Assembly: GCA_002261155.1 (NCBI GenBank)
Contig: NKXN01000026.1
Coordinates: 1-64,000 of the forward strand
Reading direction: 5' to 3'
Source: Bacillaceae bacterium SAS-127
GTDB lineage: Bacteria; Bacillota; Bacilli; Bacillales; Domibacillaceae
Length of the DNA: 64,000 bases
The position numbers were made by a program, and so were the translations under genes. Under the pieces are notes generated by a model, which ran no database searches, had not been told where the DNA came from, and saw only the letters and a list, made by a program, of their open reading frames with translations. Positions 27,065 to 35,455 of the stretch are shown here, piece after piece (the stretch's first letter is position 1; each line of letters opens with the position of its first letter).

Positions 27065-28219
27065 ATGGCAATTATAGAAGGAAAACCCCGTATTCAATCA
27101 TTGGATAGTTTACGCGGAGTGGCATTGCTCGGTATTTTTTTAGTGAATATGATCTCTTTTCATTCTCCGTATTTGTACTATAATCCGTTTGAATGGTGGG
27201 ATGCGGCGACAGATTTTCAAAATTATCGTTGGATTGATATTTTCGTTCAAGCAAGCTTTTATCCGTTGTTTGCGATGATGTTTGGGTTTGGGGTTGCGAT
27301 GCAACGAGAAAGCGCAATAGGGCGAGGAATGTCGTATACTTTAATAGGGATTCGACGCTTTTCTTTTCTATTGTTAATTGGAGTCATTCATGCGTTTTTA
27401 ATTTGGTCGGGTGATATTTTAATTAACTATGCGGTGCTGGGCTTTTTGCTTTTATTATTTTTACGCTTATCTGGAAAAACATTAATCATAATCGGAAGTT
27501 TACTATTGTTTATTCCTACTGTTTTTCTAGGCGTACTTTCGTTATTAATGGCGAAAGTCGATCCTACCGGTGTGGTGCTGTGGACCGATATTATGGGCAT
27601 CAATCAGTCCATGGCTGCGTACGGAAGCGGTAGCTTTATGGAAATTACTGCTCAACGTTTGACGGACTGGTTAGTGACGAATGGACCGGATTCAGTGATT
27701 TTTCAGTTGATTACGATCTTTCCTCATTTGTTAATTGGGGCTGGTGCTCAGAAGTTGAATGTGTTTTCCAGATGGAGTGAGAGGCCAAAGTGGGCGATGA
27801 TGACATTTATATCGTTCTTTCTGACGGGCGTGATATTGAAATCATTACCATATGTTGTGGAGCCGAATCTTGCTTACGTGCTCATTCAAGATTTCATCGG
27901 CGGCCCACTGTTGGCGATTAGCTATGCAGCATTGGTTATTGCTTTGGGAAAATGGAAGTATGCAGAAAAAATCGGGAGACCGTTCGCCTCTGTTGGCCGA
28001 ATGTCATTAACGAACTATTTACTGCAATCCATTGTTGGCACATTGATTTTCTATCATTATGGACTAGGGTTTTATGGTCAAATTACATTAACAACAGGCG
28101 TTTGGCTCGTATTCGCTATTTTTGCTGCCCAAGTGGTACTTTCTGAATTATGGTTATCTAAGTTGAAACGAGGCCCGATGGAATCTCTATGGAGAAAGGT
28201 CACGTATTTGACTAAATAA
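27065..28219 (+). CDS. DUF418-family membrane protein
   Basis: A 384-aa polytopic membrane protein, with about ten hydrophobic segments, of the DUF418/YeiB-like family. The N-terminal motif PRIQSLDSLRGVALLGIFLVNM is shared with this family and with acyltransferase-3 proteins; the C-terminal half carries GRMSLTNYLLQS, the DUF418 signature. Function not established. I start at ATG 27065 (MAIIEGKPRI); the same frame has a GTG at 27035 and an ATG at 27041, and AAGGGGAG lies between them. Divergent from gerP. Confidence 0.82.
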   Translation: MAIIEGKPRIQSLDSLRGVALLGIFLVNMISFHSPYLYYNPFEWWDAATDFQNYRWIDIFVQASFYPLFAMMFGFGVAMQRESAIGRGMSYTLIGIRRFSFLLLIGVIHAFLIWSGDILINYAVLGFLLLLFLRLSGKTLIIIGSLLLFIPTVFLGVLSLLMAKVDPTGVVLWTDIMGINQSMAAYGSGSFMEITAQRLTDWLVTNGPDSVIFQLITIFPHLLIGAGAQKLNVFSRWSERPKWAMMTFISFFLTGVILKSLPYVVEPNLAYVLIQDFIGGPLLAISYAALVIALGKWKYAEKIGRPFASVGRMSLTNYLLQSIVGTLIFYHYGLGFYGQITLTTGVWLVFAIFAAQVVLSELWLSKLKRGPMESLWRKVTYLTK

Positions 28220-28234
28220 AAATAAGGGGGAGAA

Positions 28235-29113
28235 ATGATGAAATTTATTAGTTTTCGCGTAAATGGACAAGAAACATATGGGGTATATGATGAAAAAAAG
28301 AAGCTTGTTTGGGATTTAGTCGCATTAGCTGGCGAGCAATTACCAACTACGCTCATTGAAGCGATTGACAAAGTAGAGAATTTACCAAGTGTTGCTGCAA
28401 ACTATGTGGAGGAAGCAGGAAGTGATGCAGCCATTACCGCAAGTGATATCGAGTGGCTAGCACCGATCCCACGCCCATCAAAAAATGTGATGTGTATTGG
28501 TAAAAACTATCGTGATCATGCGATTGAAATGGGTGGAGAAGAAAGCATTCCTACTGACTTAATGGTATTTACAAAAGCACCAACAGCGGTTATTGGTTGT
28601 CAAGATGTGATTCCAGCTTATTCTGATTTAACGGAGGCGCTTGATTATGAAGGGGAATTAGGTGTCATTATCGGGAAGCGTGGAAAAGAAATTAACAAAG
28701 AAGACGCACTTGATTATATTTTTGGCTATACGATCATTAATGATGTGACTGCTCGCGATATTCAAAAGCGTCATAAGCAATTTTTCCTTGGCAAAAGCTT
28801 AGATGGTACTTGTCCAATGGGGCCATGGATTGTGTCTGCTGATGAAATTGAAAACCCGCATCAATTAAATATTGAGACGAAAGTGAATGGAGAAATTCGT
28901 CAGCAATCGAATACAAAGTATTTTATTTTTCCGATTGATGAAATTATCTCCACACTTTCTAAAGGAATGACGTTAGAACCGGGCGATGTCATTGCGACAG
29001 GAACTCCAGCGGGTGTAGGCTTTGGTATGACCCCACCTAATTTGTTGAAAGCTGGCGATACCGTGGAAATTACGATTGAGAAAGTTGGTACTTTGCAAAA
29101 TAATGTTCGCTAA
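28235..29113 (+). CDS. yisK: Fumarylacetoacetate hydrolase-family protein YisK
   Basis: Cytoplasmic metal-dependent hydrolase or decarboxylase of 292 aa. Motifs of the FAH fold: MCIGKNYRDHAIEM, DYEGELGVIIGKRGKEI (metal-binding glutamates), NDVTARDIQ and KGMTLEPGDVIATGTPAGVG. B. subtilis YisK is reported to decarboxylate oxaloacetate and to associate with Mbl; the active-site motifs here are intact, so the same activity is plausible. The ATG follows AAGGGGGAG. It lies 15 bp after the DUF418 gene and before yisL. Confidence 0.88.
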   Translation: MMKFISFRVNGQETYGVYDEKKKLVWDLVALAGEQLPTTLIEAIDKVENLPSVAANYVEEAGSDAAITASDIEWLAPIPRPSKNVMCIGKNYRDHAIEMGGEESIPTDLMVFTKAPTAVIGCQDVIPAYSDLTEALDYEGELGVIIGKRGKEINKEDALDYIFGYTIINDVTARDIQKRHKQFFLGKSLDGTCPMGPWIVSADEIENPHQLNIETKVNGEIRQQSNTKYFIFPIDEIISTLSKGMTLEPGDVIATGTPAGVGFGMTPPNLLKAGDTVEITIEKVGTLQNNVR

Positions 29114-29187
29114 AAAGGAGCCTTTACTTTTCTTCTAATTCCGGAACATGTTACTATGAAAAGGGTGAGAAAGGAGGGGGAGCAAAC

Positions 29188-29550
29188 GTGGACGCTTTAT
29201 TTTTTAACAGTACCCATTTACATATTACAACATGGGTGATCGCAGTCATCTTGTTTTTTATCGCACTTGGAAAATATTCAACAGGTGCACATATGGGATT
29301 AAGATTATTTTATATTCTTGTGTTAGGCACAGGTTTATTGCTGTTCATCAAACATCATTCGATCGATGACATGTTGTATGGTATGAAAATGCTTGCGGGT
29401 ATTTTAACGATTGGTCTAATGGAAATGGTGTTAGTGCGCAAGAAAAAAGGAAAAGAGACGAGCAAAGTGCTAATTGGTGCCGTTTTGTTACTAATTATTA
29501 CTCTCTACTTAGGGTTTAAATTGCCAATGGGACTGAACTTCTTAGCTTAA
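29188..29550 (+). CDS. yisL: YisL-family (DUF1516) membrane protein
   Basis: Small integral membrane protein, 120 aa, with four predicted spans (about residues 13-29, 39-55, 65-84 and 95-113). Sequence features such as HITTWVIAVILFFIAL and GMKMLAGILTIGLMEMVL match YisL/UPF0344. The GTG start follows GGAGGGGG. Same neighbour (yisK) as in B. subtilis. Function unknown. Confidence 0.87.
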   Translation: MDALFFNSTHLHITTWVIAVILFFIALGKYSTGAHMGLRLFYILVLGTGLLLFIKHHSIDDMLYGMKMLAGILTIGLMEMVLVRKKKGKETSKVLIGAVLLLIITLYLGFKLPMGLNFLA

Positions 29551-29562
29551 TATGTATGATCA

Positions 29563-29605
29563 TCTAGCTCCTTCACTGTGTAGTGGAGGAGCTAGATTTT
29601 TTTTT
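29563..29605 (+). terminator. Terminator after yisL
   Basis: Stem TCTAGCTCCTTCACT / AGTGGAGGAGCTAGA with a 4-nt loop and nine T. Confidence 0.9.
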
Positions 29606-29762
29606 AGATTAGGAGCTTTCTTCGACCAGATGCGACACCTCTCCAAATTTCCAAATATTATTTGTATTTTTGTTGAATTTTCTTTATTCTGATTTGACGT
29701 AATGTGTACAAAAGCGTAATCTTAAAAGCGATACGATCATTTAGATATGGGGGGAAGCGGAA

Positions 29763-31268
29763 GTGAAAAGGAGATTGTGCTCGCTTATATTGTTACCGTT
29801 TCTTCTTTTATACGCCTTTCCTGTTAGTGCGGCAGAAAAAGAAGAACGCAAGTGGCAAGACGAAACCATGTATTATTTAATGGTGGATCGCTTTAATAAC
29901 GGTGATAATCAAAACGATCAAGAAGTTAATAATAATGATCCTTCAGCTTATCAAGGTGGCGATTTTACAGGGGTCACTGGTAGAATGGATCATATAAAGG
30001 ATATGGGATTTACGACGGTGATTTTAAGTCCGATTTTTCAAAATGAAAAAGGTGGCTATCATGGCTACTGGACGACCGATTTTTATAAAATAAATAAGCA
30101 ATTTGGCACGATGAAAGAGCTGGAAAAGCTAGTTAATGAAGCACATGAGCGTGATTTAAAGGTGCTAATCGATCTTCCGGTGACACGTGTGAGCACGGCT
30201 CATCCTTGGACGGAAGATGATAAAAAAGTCGACTGGTTCACTAATAAGCGTGAAGTCGCACCTGAGAAATGGCTTGGGGAAATGGCGACACTTAATTTAG
30301 AAAATAAGGCAGTAACGAAAGAACTCATCCAAGTGGCGAACTATTGGAGCGAGCAAACAAAGATTGATGGTTATTATTTAAGCGACGCGATACATGCTCC
30401 CGTTTCTTTCTGGGGAAATTTCTCTGAAGGATTGAATAAAGACCTCTATTTGCTTGGTGAAAGCAATGAGCAAGATGTGAATGTAAATAAACTCGCAGCA
30501 TACCAAAAAGCTGGTTTAGATGGAATGATGAATGGGTCGATGATGTCCCCATTACGTGAACAATTTAAAAACGTGAACGAAAGCTCAAGTGAAACTCCTA
30601 ACCTGTTAAAAGAAGTCGAAGCTTCATGGAAAGATCCGCAATTATCTGCTCATTATTTAGATACGAATAAGACGGCAAGATTTACTCGTGATATTGTTCA
30701 GGAAAATATGTTTCCAGGTACTCGTTGGATGCTCGCTTTAACCTATCTTTATACGATCCCAGGGACACCGGTTGTCTATTACGGATCTGAAATCGCTCTT
30801 GATGGAGGAGAAGGAGTAGAAAATCATGGTCTTATGAACTTTAGAATCGATAAAGAGCTGATTGATTATATGAAGAAAATTGGCGATCTTCGTCAGCAAT
30901 TGCCAGCTTTGACGAGAGGGTCATATGAGCCGTTATACGAAAAAAATGGCATGGTCGTTTTTAAGAGAGAGTATCAAGATGAAACGCTCATTGTAGCGAT
31001 CAATAATACAAATGAGACACAAAAAGTAACGATTCCAGCTAAAGAGCTTGCGAATGATAAAGAATTACGAGGCTTACTTAATGATAATTTATCGCGAGCG
31101 GAGAATGGGGATTTTACGATTATCCTAGATCGGGAACAATCAGAGGTATTTGTTTTAGCTGAAGAATCGGGAATTAACCTTTCCTTTATTGCCGCATTGG
31201 CTGCTGTATATATTATTTTTATGGTGTTTATCTATCTTGTTTGGAAACGTGGAAGAGCAGCAAGATAA
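29763..31268 (+). CDS. Membrane-anchored GH13 (alpha-amylase-like) protein with degenerate catalytic motifs
   Basis: A 501-aa protein with a signal peptide (about residues 1-24), a GH13-type barrel, a C-terminal beta domain and a C-terminal membrane anchor (about 472-494, then positively charged residues). The fold is plain: MYYLMVDRFNNGD, YQGGDFTGV, GYHGYWTTDFYKI, IDGYY...SFW, LLGES, PGTPVVYYGSEIALDG. Catalytic positions are not standard: region I reads DLPVTR, not DxxxNH; region II has S207 where the nucleophile aspartate should be (D208 is next); E233 is kept; region IV reads LDTNKTARF, so TNK replaces NHD. Activity is doubtful or altered. Bacillus megaterium BmaN1 is, as I recall, an active relative lacking the third residue only. 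Confidence 0.85.
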   Translation: MKRRLCSLILLPFLLLYAFPVSAAEKEERKWQDETMYYLMVDRFNNGDNQNDQEVNNNDPSAYQGGDFTGVTGRMDHIKDMGFTTVILSPIFQNEKGGYHGYWTTDFYKINKQFGTMKELEKLVNEAHERDLKVLIDLPVTRVSTAHPWTEDDKKVDWFTNKREVAPEKWLGEMATLNLENKAVTKELIQVANYWSEQTKIDGYYLSDAIHAPVSFWGNFSEGLNKDLYLLGESNEQDVNVNKLAAYQKAGLDGMMNGSMMSPLREQFKNVNESSSETPNLLKEVEASWKDPQLSAHYLDTNKTARFTRDIVQENMFPGTRWMLALTYLYTIPGTPVVYYGSEIALDGGEGVENHGLMNFRIDKELIDYMKKIGDLRQQLPALTRGSYEPLYEKNGMVVFKREYQDETLIVAINNTNETQKVTIPAKELANDKELRGLLNDNLSRAENGDFTIILDREQSEVFVLAEESGINLSFIAALAAVYIIFMVFIYLVWKRGRAAR

Positions 31269-31309
31269 GAAAAAGGCTTCGAAGCTTACAAGAGCTTCGA
31301 AGCCTTTTT
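31269..31309. terminator. Bidirectional terminator between the GH13 gene and yitK
   Basis: AAAAAGGCTTCGAAGCT / AGCTTCGAAGCCTTTTT, a perfect 17-bp stem with a 6-nt loop between convergent genes. Confidence 0.92.
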
Positions 31310-31321
31310 TGAAATGAAAAA

Positions 31322-31813
31322 TTAGCGGAAGTTGACAAATTGAACGTCTACTGACAAGTCAGCTCCTCGAACAGCTGCCATCACTTGTTGCAGATCATCT
31401 TTGTTTTTTCCAGTTACGCGCATTTGATCGTCTTGAATTTGAGATTTCACTTTTAAGCCGCTTTGCTTAATGAGGGTATTAATCTTTTTCGCTGTATCTT
31501 TATCGATGCCTTGTACCATTTTCGCTCGTTGTCGAACCATACCTCCTGATGCACCTTCTACTTTTCCGTAGTCTAAGTTTTTGATAGGAACGGATCGTTT
31601 AATTAATTTCCCAATTAAAACATCCTTCACTTGCTCTAACTTATAATCATTATCGGATACTAATACAAGTTCTTCTTTATCGAGTTTGATTTCACTTTTA
31701 CTACCTTTGAAGTCATAACGTGTTTGAATTTCTTTCATCGCCATTTGAATCGCATTTGTTACCTCTGAAAAGTCTACTTTAGAGACAATATCAAATGAAT
31801 TTTCTTTCGCCAT
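31322..31813 (-). CDS. yitK: YajQ-family nucleotide-binding protein
   Basis: Cytoplasmic protein of 163 aa of the YajQ family, two small RNP-like alpha/beta domains; relatives bind nucleic acids or cyclic di-GMP. Motifs: [30 protein letters not shown] and [22 protein letters not shown] 5 bp before ATG 31813 decides the start; a longer frame from 31828 would precede that site. B. subtilis YitK has the same length. Confidence 0.92.
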   Translation of the reverse strand: MAKENSFDIVSKVDFSEVTNAIQMAMKEIQTRYDFKGSKSEIKLDKEELVLVSDNDYKLEQVKDVLIGKLIKRSVPIKNLDYGKVEGASGGMVRQRAKMVQGIDKDTAKKINTLIKQSGLKVKSQIQDDQMRVTGKNKDDLQQVMAAVRGADLSVDVQFVNFR

Positions 31814-31877
31814 AGGAACCTCCAACAATTAAGTATTTATCCTTCATTATAATGGAAGGCTATGTAACCAGCAAATC

Positions 31878-32702
31878 CTATCTTTGTTTTGACAATCCTA
31901 ACCGATCTTCTAAAAAGACAGCGATCCCATCTTCTTCGTTCGTTAACGTGATTTCATTAGCAATGTTTTTCAGTGGAGCGATGCCGTTGCCCATAGCGAC
32001 CCCAATTCCAGCGTATTCAATCATTTCTAAATCATTATCTTCATCTCCAAAAGCGATGATACGTTCTTGTGGAATGTGAAGGTCAGCTGCCGCTCGTTGA
32101 ATACCGACTGCTTTATTTAAGCCAGCCTTTACTAATTCAATGACGTGCCAAGGAGCACCCCAACGACGGTGGTCAATTAATTCGGCATGAACATCACTTA
32201 AATGCTTACGAATATTCGGTACATGTTCTTCAACAGCATGAATTAGTAGGCAAGTAGGATGCTCCGTTAGTACGCGTCGAAGATCTCCTGTTGTGACTGT
32301 AGGGTTTCCCATGCTAAAGACGTCAATGAGTCGCTCATCATGATAATGGAAGTATAAATTGTCCATTACTTCGGCAACAATATTATGGAAATTAAAATCA
32401 TGGCAAGCTTCAACAATTTCAATCGCTGTTTTTGCATCCATTGGTTCGTGATACATCCCCCAAGCATCATTTCTTGGATGATGAACGAAGGCGCCGTTAA
32501 AGTTCACGATCGGGGTCGTTAAGCCGAGCTCTTTATAGTAAAGCTCGCTGGAGCGATAAGGACGACCAGTCGCAATCATCACTTCATGGCCTTGCTCCAT
32601 AGCTGTTTGAAGTGTTTGTTTCGTTCGAGGAGAAATGGTTTTGTCATCAGTAAGCAACGTTCCGTCTAAATCTAATACAATTAAATGTTTTTCAGTCATC
32701 AA
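31878..32702 (-). CDS. yitU: Cof-type HAD-superfamily phosphatase
   Basis: Soluble phosphatase of 274 aa. HAD motif I is VLDLDGTLL (nucleophile and acid aspartates), motif II is MIATGRPY, and motif IV is GDEDNDLEMIEYAGIGVAMGNG; a type-IIB cap lies between. Substrates are likely sugar or nucleotide phosphates such as flavin precursors (B. subtilis YitU is one of the phosphatases proposed for riboflavin synthesis). Two ATG codons in a row open the gene after GGAGAG. The neighbours yitK and yitW support the name. Confidence 0.85.
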   Translation of the reverse strand: MMTEKHLIVLDLDGTLLTDDKTISPRTKQTLQTAMEQGHEVMIATGRPYRSSELYYKELGLTTPIVNFNGAFVHHPRNDAWGMYHEPMDAKTAIEIVEACHDFNFHNIVAEVMDNLYFHYHDERLIDVFSMGNPTVTTGDLRRVLTEHPTCLLIHAVEEHVPNIRKHLSDVHAELIDHRRWGAPWHVIELVKAGLNKAVGIQRAAADLHIPQERIIAFGDEDNDLEMIEYAGIGVAMGNGIAPLKNIANEITLTNEEDGIAVFLEDRLGLSKQR

Positions 32703-32866
32703 GCGGCACTCTCCTTTTTTCTATATGTTTACTTCTTTAGTGTACGCTCTAATAAAACAATATGTCCAATAGGAAAGCTGTCAATAATTATAAGCGTAAA
32801 GGGTGATAATTGGTTCTTCCTTTTGTTATAGTAGAAATAGTGGAATAGAAAGAGGAGGGAAAACGT

Positions 32867-33175
32867 ATGGATCAAGATTTAAAAGAAAATATTATGGGAG
32901 CACTTGAACAAGTCATCGACCCGGAGCTGGGCATTGACATTGTTAACCTCGGTCTCGTGTATGATATTGATATGGAAGAGGACGGAAAGACGATTGTAAC
33001 GATGACGTTAACAGCGATGGGTTGTCCGCTAGCAGGTGTCATCGTTGATCAAGTGAAAGCAGCATTGACTGACATTCCTGAAGTGAAAGAAGTAGAAGTA
33101 AATATTGTTTGGAATCCGCCGTGGACGCGTGATAAAATGTCTCGCTATGCCAAAATCGCTCTCGGTATTCAATAA
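32867..33175 (+). CDS. yitW: MIP18/SufT-like iron-sulfur assembly protein
   Basis: DUF59 (MIP18) protein of 102 aa. VIDPELGIDIVNLGLVYDI and MTLTAMGCPLAGVI, with the conserved cysteine, are the family motifs; it ends VNIVWNPPWTRDKMSRYAK. Homologues help mature iron-sulfur proteins. GAGGAGGG sets the ATG. Divergent from yitU and followed by a terminator, so it is a single-gene unit. Confidence 0.9.
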   Translation: MDQDLKENIMGALEQVIDPELGIDIVNLGLVYDIDMEEDGKTIVTMTLTAMGCPLAGVIVDQVKAALTDIPEVKEVEVNIVWNPPWTRDKMSRYAKIALGIQ

Positions 33176-33209
33176 GAGCATATTGGTTAGAAGGGGCTAG
33201 GCACATAAT

Positions 33210-33246
33210 AAAAAGGATGTAGCTATAGAGTAGCTGCATCCTTTTT
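33210..33246 (+). terminator. Terminator after yitW
   Basis: AAAAAGGATGTAGCTA / TAGCTGCATCCTTTTT with one internal mismatch. Confidence 0.88.
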
Positions 33247-33251
33247 ATTTG

Positions 33252-33570
33252 ACTTCGAGCGATTGACCAAGTTGGTTCCGCTTTTCGATTAGTCTAGCTC
33301 CAGTTGCCAACGACTAGTGTGCTTCTGCACTCCTCCTTGCGATAAGTCAACATCGATTCACTAACGTTCATCGTGTTTCCTTTATCTCGTGCGGATTGCT
33401 CCAGCCCATACGTCGCTAGACGGCGCCTTCCGCTTTTGATAATGTCTAGCTCCACCAACTAGCGGCTCGAGGTCAAAAGCCAATCCGTCCAAAAGGTTAA
33501 AGAACAACCTTTCAGCCGGCTCGTCTTTTGCTTGTCGCAGCTGATCAAGTTGGTTCCGCTTTTGATTAGT
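33252..33570 (+). repeat. Modular dispersed repeat, copy 2 (B-A)
   Basis: Module B (about 33292-33440) carries CTCCTTGCGATAAGTCAACA, the TGTTTCCTTTATCTCGTGCG block and CGGCGCCTTCCGCTTTT. Module A (about 33440-33570) carries TGTCTAGCTCC, GGCTCGAGGTCAAAAGCC, the hairpin AAAGGTTAAAGAACAACCTTT, TTTTGCTTGTCGC and GGTTCCGCTTTT. It fills the whole space between yitW and fnr and ends at the fnr stop codon (minus strand). The open frame at 33382-33573 is repeat sequence, not a gene. Confidence 0.85.
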
Positions 33571-34258
33571 CAATTTGGCATATTTCTAGTGGGCAGTTTT
33601 CGCAGTCGATTTCTTTTTTTAAGTATTGAATGTCGTGTATGATTAGTTGGCTTTTTTTGATGGATAGAATATTTTTTTTACGGAGGTCGCTGAACATACG
33701 ATTAACGACTTCACGAGATGTGCCGCATAGGTTAGCGATTTCTTGATTCGTTAATGTCACAGTGATAAGGATTCCCTCTTCGGTTTGTTCTCCGAATGTG
33801 TTGCTTAATCGAATGAGCGTGGAATATACGCCGCCCTTTTTTCCATGTAAAATTAAGTCGCGCAATTTTGATTGCATTTTTTGATTGTCTAGCTGAGTAT
33901 ATTGGAGCCAACTCATCATTAATTTAGGGTCGGAGGAAATGGCTTCTTCTAACCGTTTTTTAGTCATGACAAGAGCTTCACCATTTTCTAAAGCCTTTGC
34001 GTTGTATGAATATTGCGTATCCCCGTTAAATAAGGAAAATTCGACGATGGTGTCATCTTTTCCACAAATACGCAATGATAATTCGCGACCATCTGGGACT
34101 ACTTTGCTAATTTGTACTTTCCCGTTTAACAATAGAAAAAGCTCTTTTGCTTCTGTTGCTTCTTGGAACAAATAATCTCCTTTGCGGAAGAGTTTCACGG
34201 TGTTCTCTTCTTCAAATAATTGGACAAACTTTTCTGAAAGAGAAAGGCATCTACTCAT
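33566..34258 (-). CDS. fnr: Fnr-type oxygen-responsive regulator (Crp/Fnr family)
   Basis: Anaerobic transcription activator of 230 aa. An N-terminal cyclic-nucleotide-binding-like jelly roll (about residues 10-125) is followed by a dimer helix and a winged helix with LTNQEIANLCGTSREVVNRM as recognition motif. The C-terminus ENCPLEIC with the preceding cysteine gives C-x2-C-x4-C, the cluster-ligand pattern of B. subtilis Fnr, and the RDLILHGKKGG segment keeps the aspartate that acts as fourth ligand there. So it should bind a 4Fe-4S cluster and activate fermentative or nitrate-respiration genes without oxygen. AAGGAGAA precedes the ATG; the stop abuts the repeat. Confidence 0.9.
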   Translation of the reverse strand: MSRCLSLSEKFVQLFEEENTVKLFRKGDYLFQEATEAKELFLLLNGKVQISKVVPDGRELSLRICGKDDTIVEFSLFNGDTQYSYNAKALENGEALVMTKKRLEEAISSDPKLMMSWLQYTQLDNQKMQSKLRDLILHGKKGGVYSTLIRLSNTFGEQTEEGILITVTLTNQEIANLCGTSREVVNRMFSDLRKKNILSIKKSQLIIHDIQYLKKEIDCENCPLEICQID

Positions 34259-34294
34259 CGGATTCTCCTTCTGTAAACAAATTTAATAACACCT

Positions 34295-34323
34295 ATTTTA
34301 ATAGTAAAAAAAGTAATAAACAA
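34295..34323 (-). promoter_or_regulatory. Sigma-A-type promoter of fnr
   Basis: On the minus strand TTGTTT, 17 bp, TAAAAT, about 37 bp before the start codon. No convincing TGTGA-N6-TCACA Fnr site was seen near it. Confidence 0.5.
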
Positions 34324-34414
34324 CCCGAGAGGCAAAAAAGTATTTCTTTTCTATAAATGGTACGAAAGTTTTGTGAGTTAAGTCGCGTAACCTCTGTTTT
34401 AAACATTAGATAGT

Positions 34415-34451
34415 AAAAGGAAGGGGGAGACCAAGTAAAATGGTCTCCCCC
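34415..34451 (-). terminator. Terminator after uppP
   Basis: GGGGGAGACCA / TGGTCTCCCCC, a perfect 11-bp stem with a 7-nt loop; on the minus strand it is followed by CCTTTT. Confidence 0.75.
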
Positions 34452-34460
34452 GTTTGATGA

Positions 34461-35279
34461 TTAGGTGAAGAAAAGCACGAGTGGTCCGACGATAAAGCAG
34501 TAGATGGCAAAGTACTTTAAGTTTCCTTGAGCCATAATATTCATAAACCACTTTAATGAAAAATAAGACATAACAAATGAGCCAATAAAGGCAAGCGCAT
34601 AAGGAATGGCCAGTTGAGTAAGTTGTGGATCACTTAAAATGTCTGAAAAACTTAAAATCGCACCTCCAAGGCTTACAGGGATAAACAATAAAAAAGAAAA
34701 ACGAAGTGCCGTTTCTTGCTTCATTCCTAGCCCCATCGCGGCTACAATCGTTGCACCAGAACGGCTAATACCAGGGATTAGAGCAACAGCTTGGGCAAAG
34801 CCGATGATTAACGCATCTCTTAATTTCATATCGCCATCATTTTTACGTCCACGCAAGTTACGAATCGTCCATAATGCAATCCCGGTAATAATTAACGTAA
34901 TAGCTACTGTACGAACAGAAGATAATTTGTTTTCAATGAAATCTCCAAAGACTACACCAATTACTCCAGCTGGGATCGTCGCAATAATTAAATAGACGAT
35001 AAACATAAACTCAGAACGATCATCTGGATTTTTCGTTTTCACATAGCTTAACCCATTGGTTGCAAGGCGAATAATATCTTGACGATAAATCGCCAATACT
35101 GCAAGTAAGGAAGCGGTGTTCACCATCAACTCAAACGTTAAACCTTTAATTTCAATTCCGAAAAAGTGTTTCGCCAATTGCAAATGTCCACTTGATGAAA
35201 TCGGAATCGGTTCTGTAAACCCTTGAAACATTCCTAACAATAAATATTTTAATAACAAAATAACATCATTCACGGTCAT
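34461..35279 (-). CDS. uppP: Undecaprenyl-diphosphatase (BacA/UppP)
   Basis: Integral membrane enzyme of 272 aa, about eight spans, that dephosphorylates undecaprenyl pyrophosphate to recycle the lipid carrier of cell-wall synthesis; overexpression gives bacitracin resistance. Family motifs are [16 protein letters not shown] near the N-terminus and [12 protein letters not shown] in the middle, each in a re-entrant helix; the catalytic glutamate, serine and arginine are present. GGAGG precedes the ATG. Single gene, with its own terminator. Confidence 0.92.
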   Translation of the reverse strand: MTVNDVILLLKYLLLGMFQGFTEPIPISSSGHLQLAKHFFGIEIKGLTFELMVNTASLLAVLAIYRQDIIRLATNGLSYVKTKNPDDRSEFMFIVYLIIATIPAGVIGVVFGDFIENKLSSVRTVAITLIITGIALWTIRNLRGRKNDGDMKLRDALIIGFAQAVALIPGISRSGATIVAAMGLGMKQETALRFSFLLFIPVSLGGAILSFSDILSDPQLTQLAIPYALAFIGSFVMSYFSLKWFMNIMAQGNLKYFAIYCFIVGPLVLFFT

Positions 35280-35385
35280 AAACCTCCAACAAATAGTTAA
35301 CCTTCATCATTTAACACTAAACAAAGGGAGACTGTAAAGTATTTTGGTTGAGATCACCTTTTTTCTCCAATTATCAGCATATCAC

Positions 35386-35415
35386 TTTACAATTATATTG
35401 GTAAACAAATATAAT
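35386..35415 (+). promoter_or_regulatory. Sigma-A-type promoter of clpB
   Basis: TTTACA, 18 bp, TATAAT. The CtsR box lies 10 bp downstream of the -10. Confidence 0.65.
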
Positions 35416-35424
35416 TATGATAAA

Positions 35425-35441
35425 GGTCAAAAATGGTCAAA
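35425..35441. promoter_or_regulatory. CtsR operator of clpB
   Basis: GGTCAAA-AAT-GGTCAAA is the exact heptanucleotide direct repeat recognised by CtsR, the class III heat-shock repressor, at the transcription start region of clpB. No CIRCE (HrcA) element was seen. Confidence 0.9.
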
Positions 35442-35455
35442 AGAGGTGAGCGATA

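Noticed and set aside
33382-33573. 63-codon minus-strand open frame next to fnr
   Set aside because: It is repeat module A/B sequence read in reverse; no homologue or ribosome-binding site.
34365-34385. Possible Fnr binding site (TTGTGAGTTAAGTCGCG)
   Set aside because: Only the left half fits TGTGA-N6-TCACA; the right half does not.
34639-34995. 118-codon open frame antisense to uppP
   Set aside because: uppP motifs on the minus strand are unmistakable; this is its shadow.
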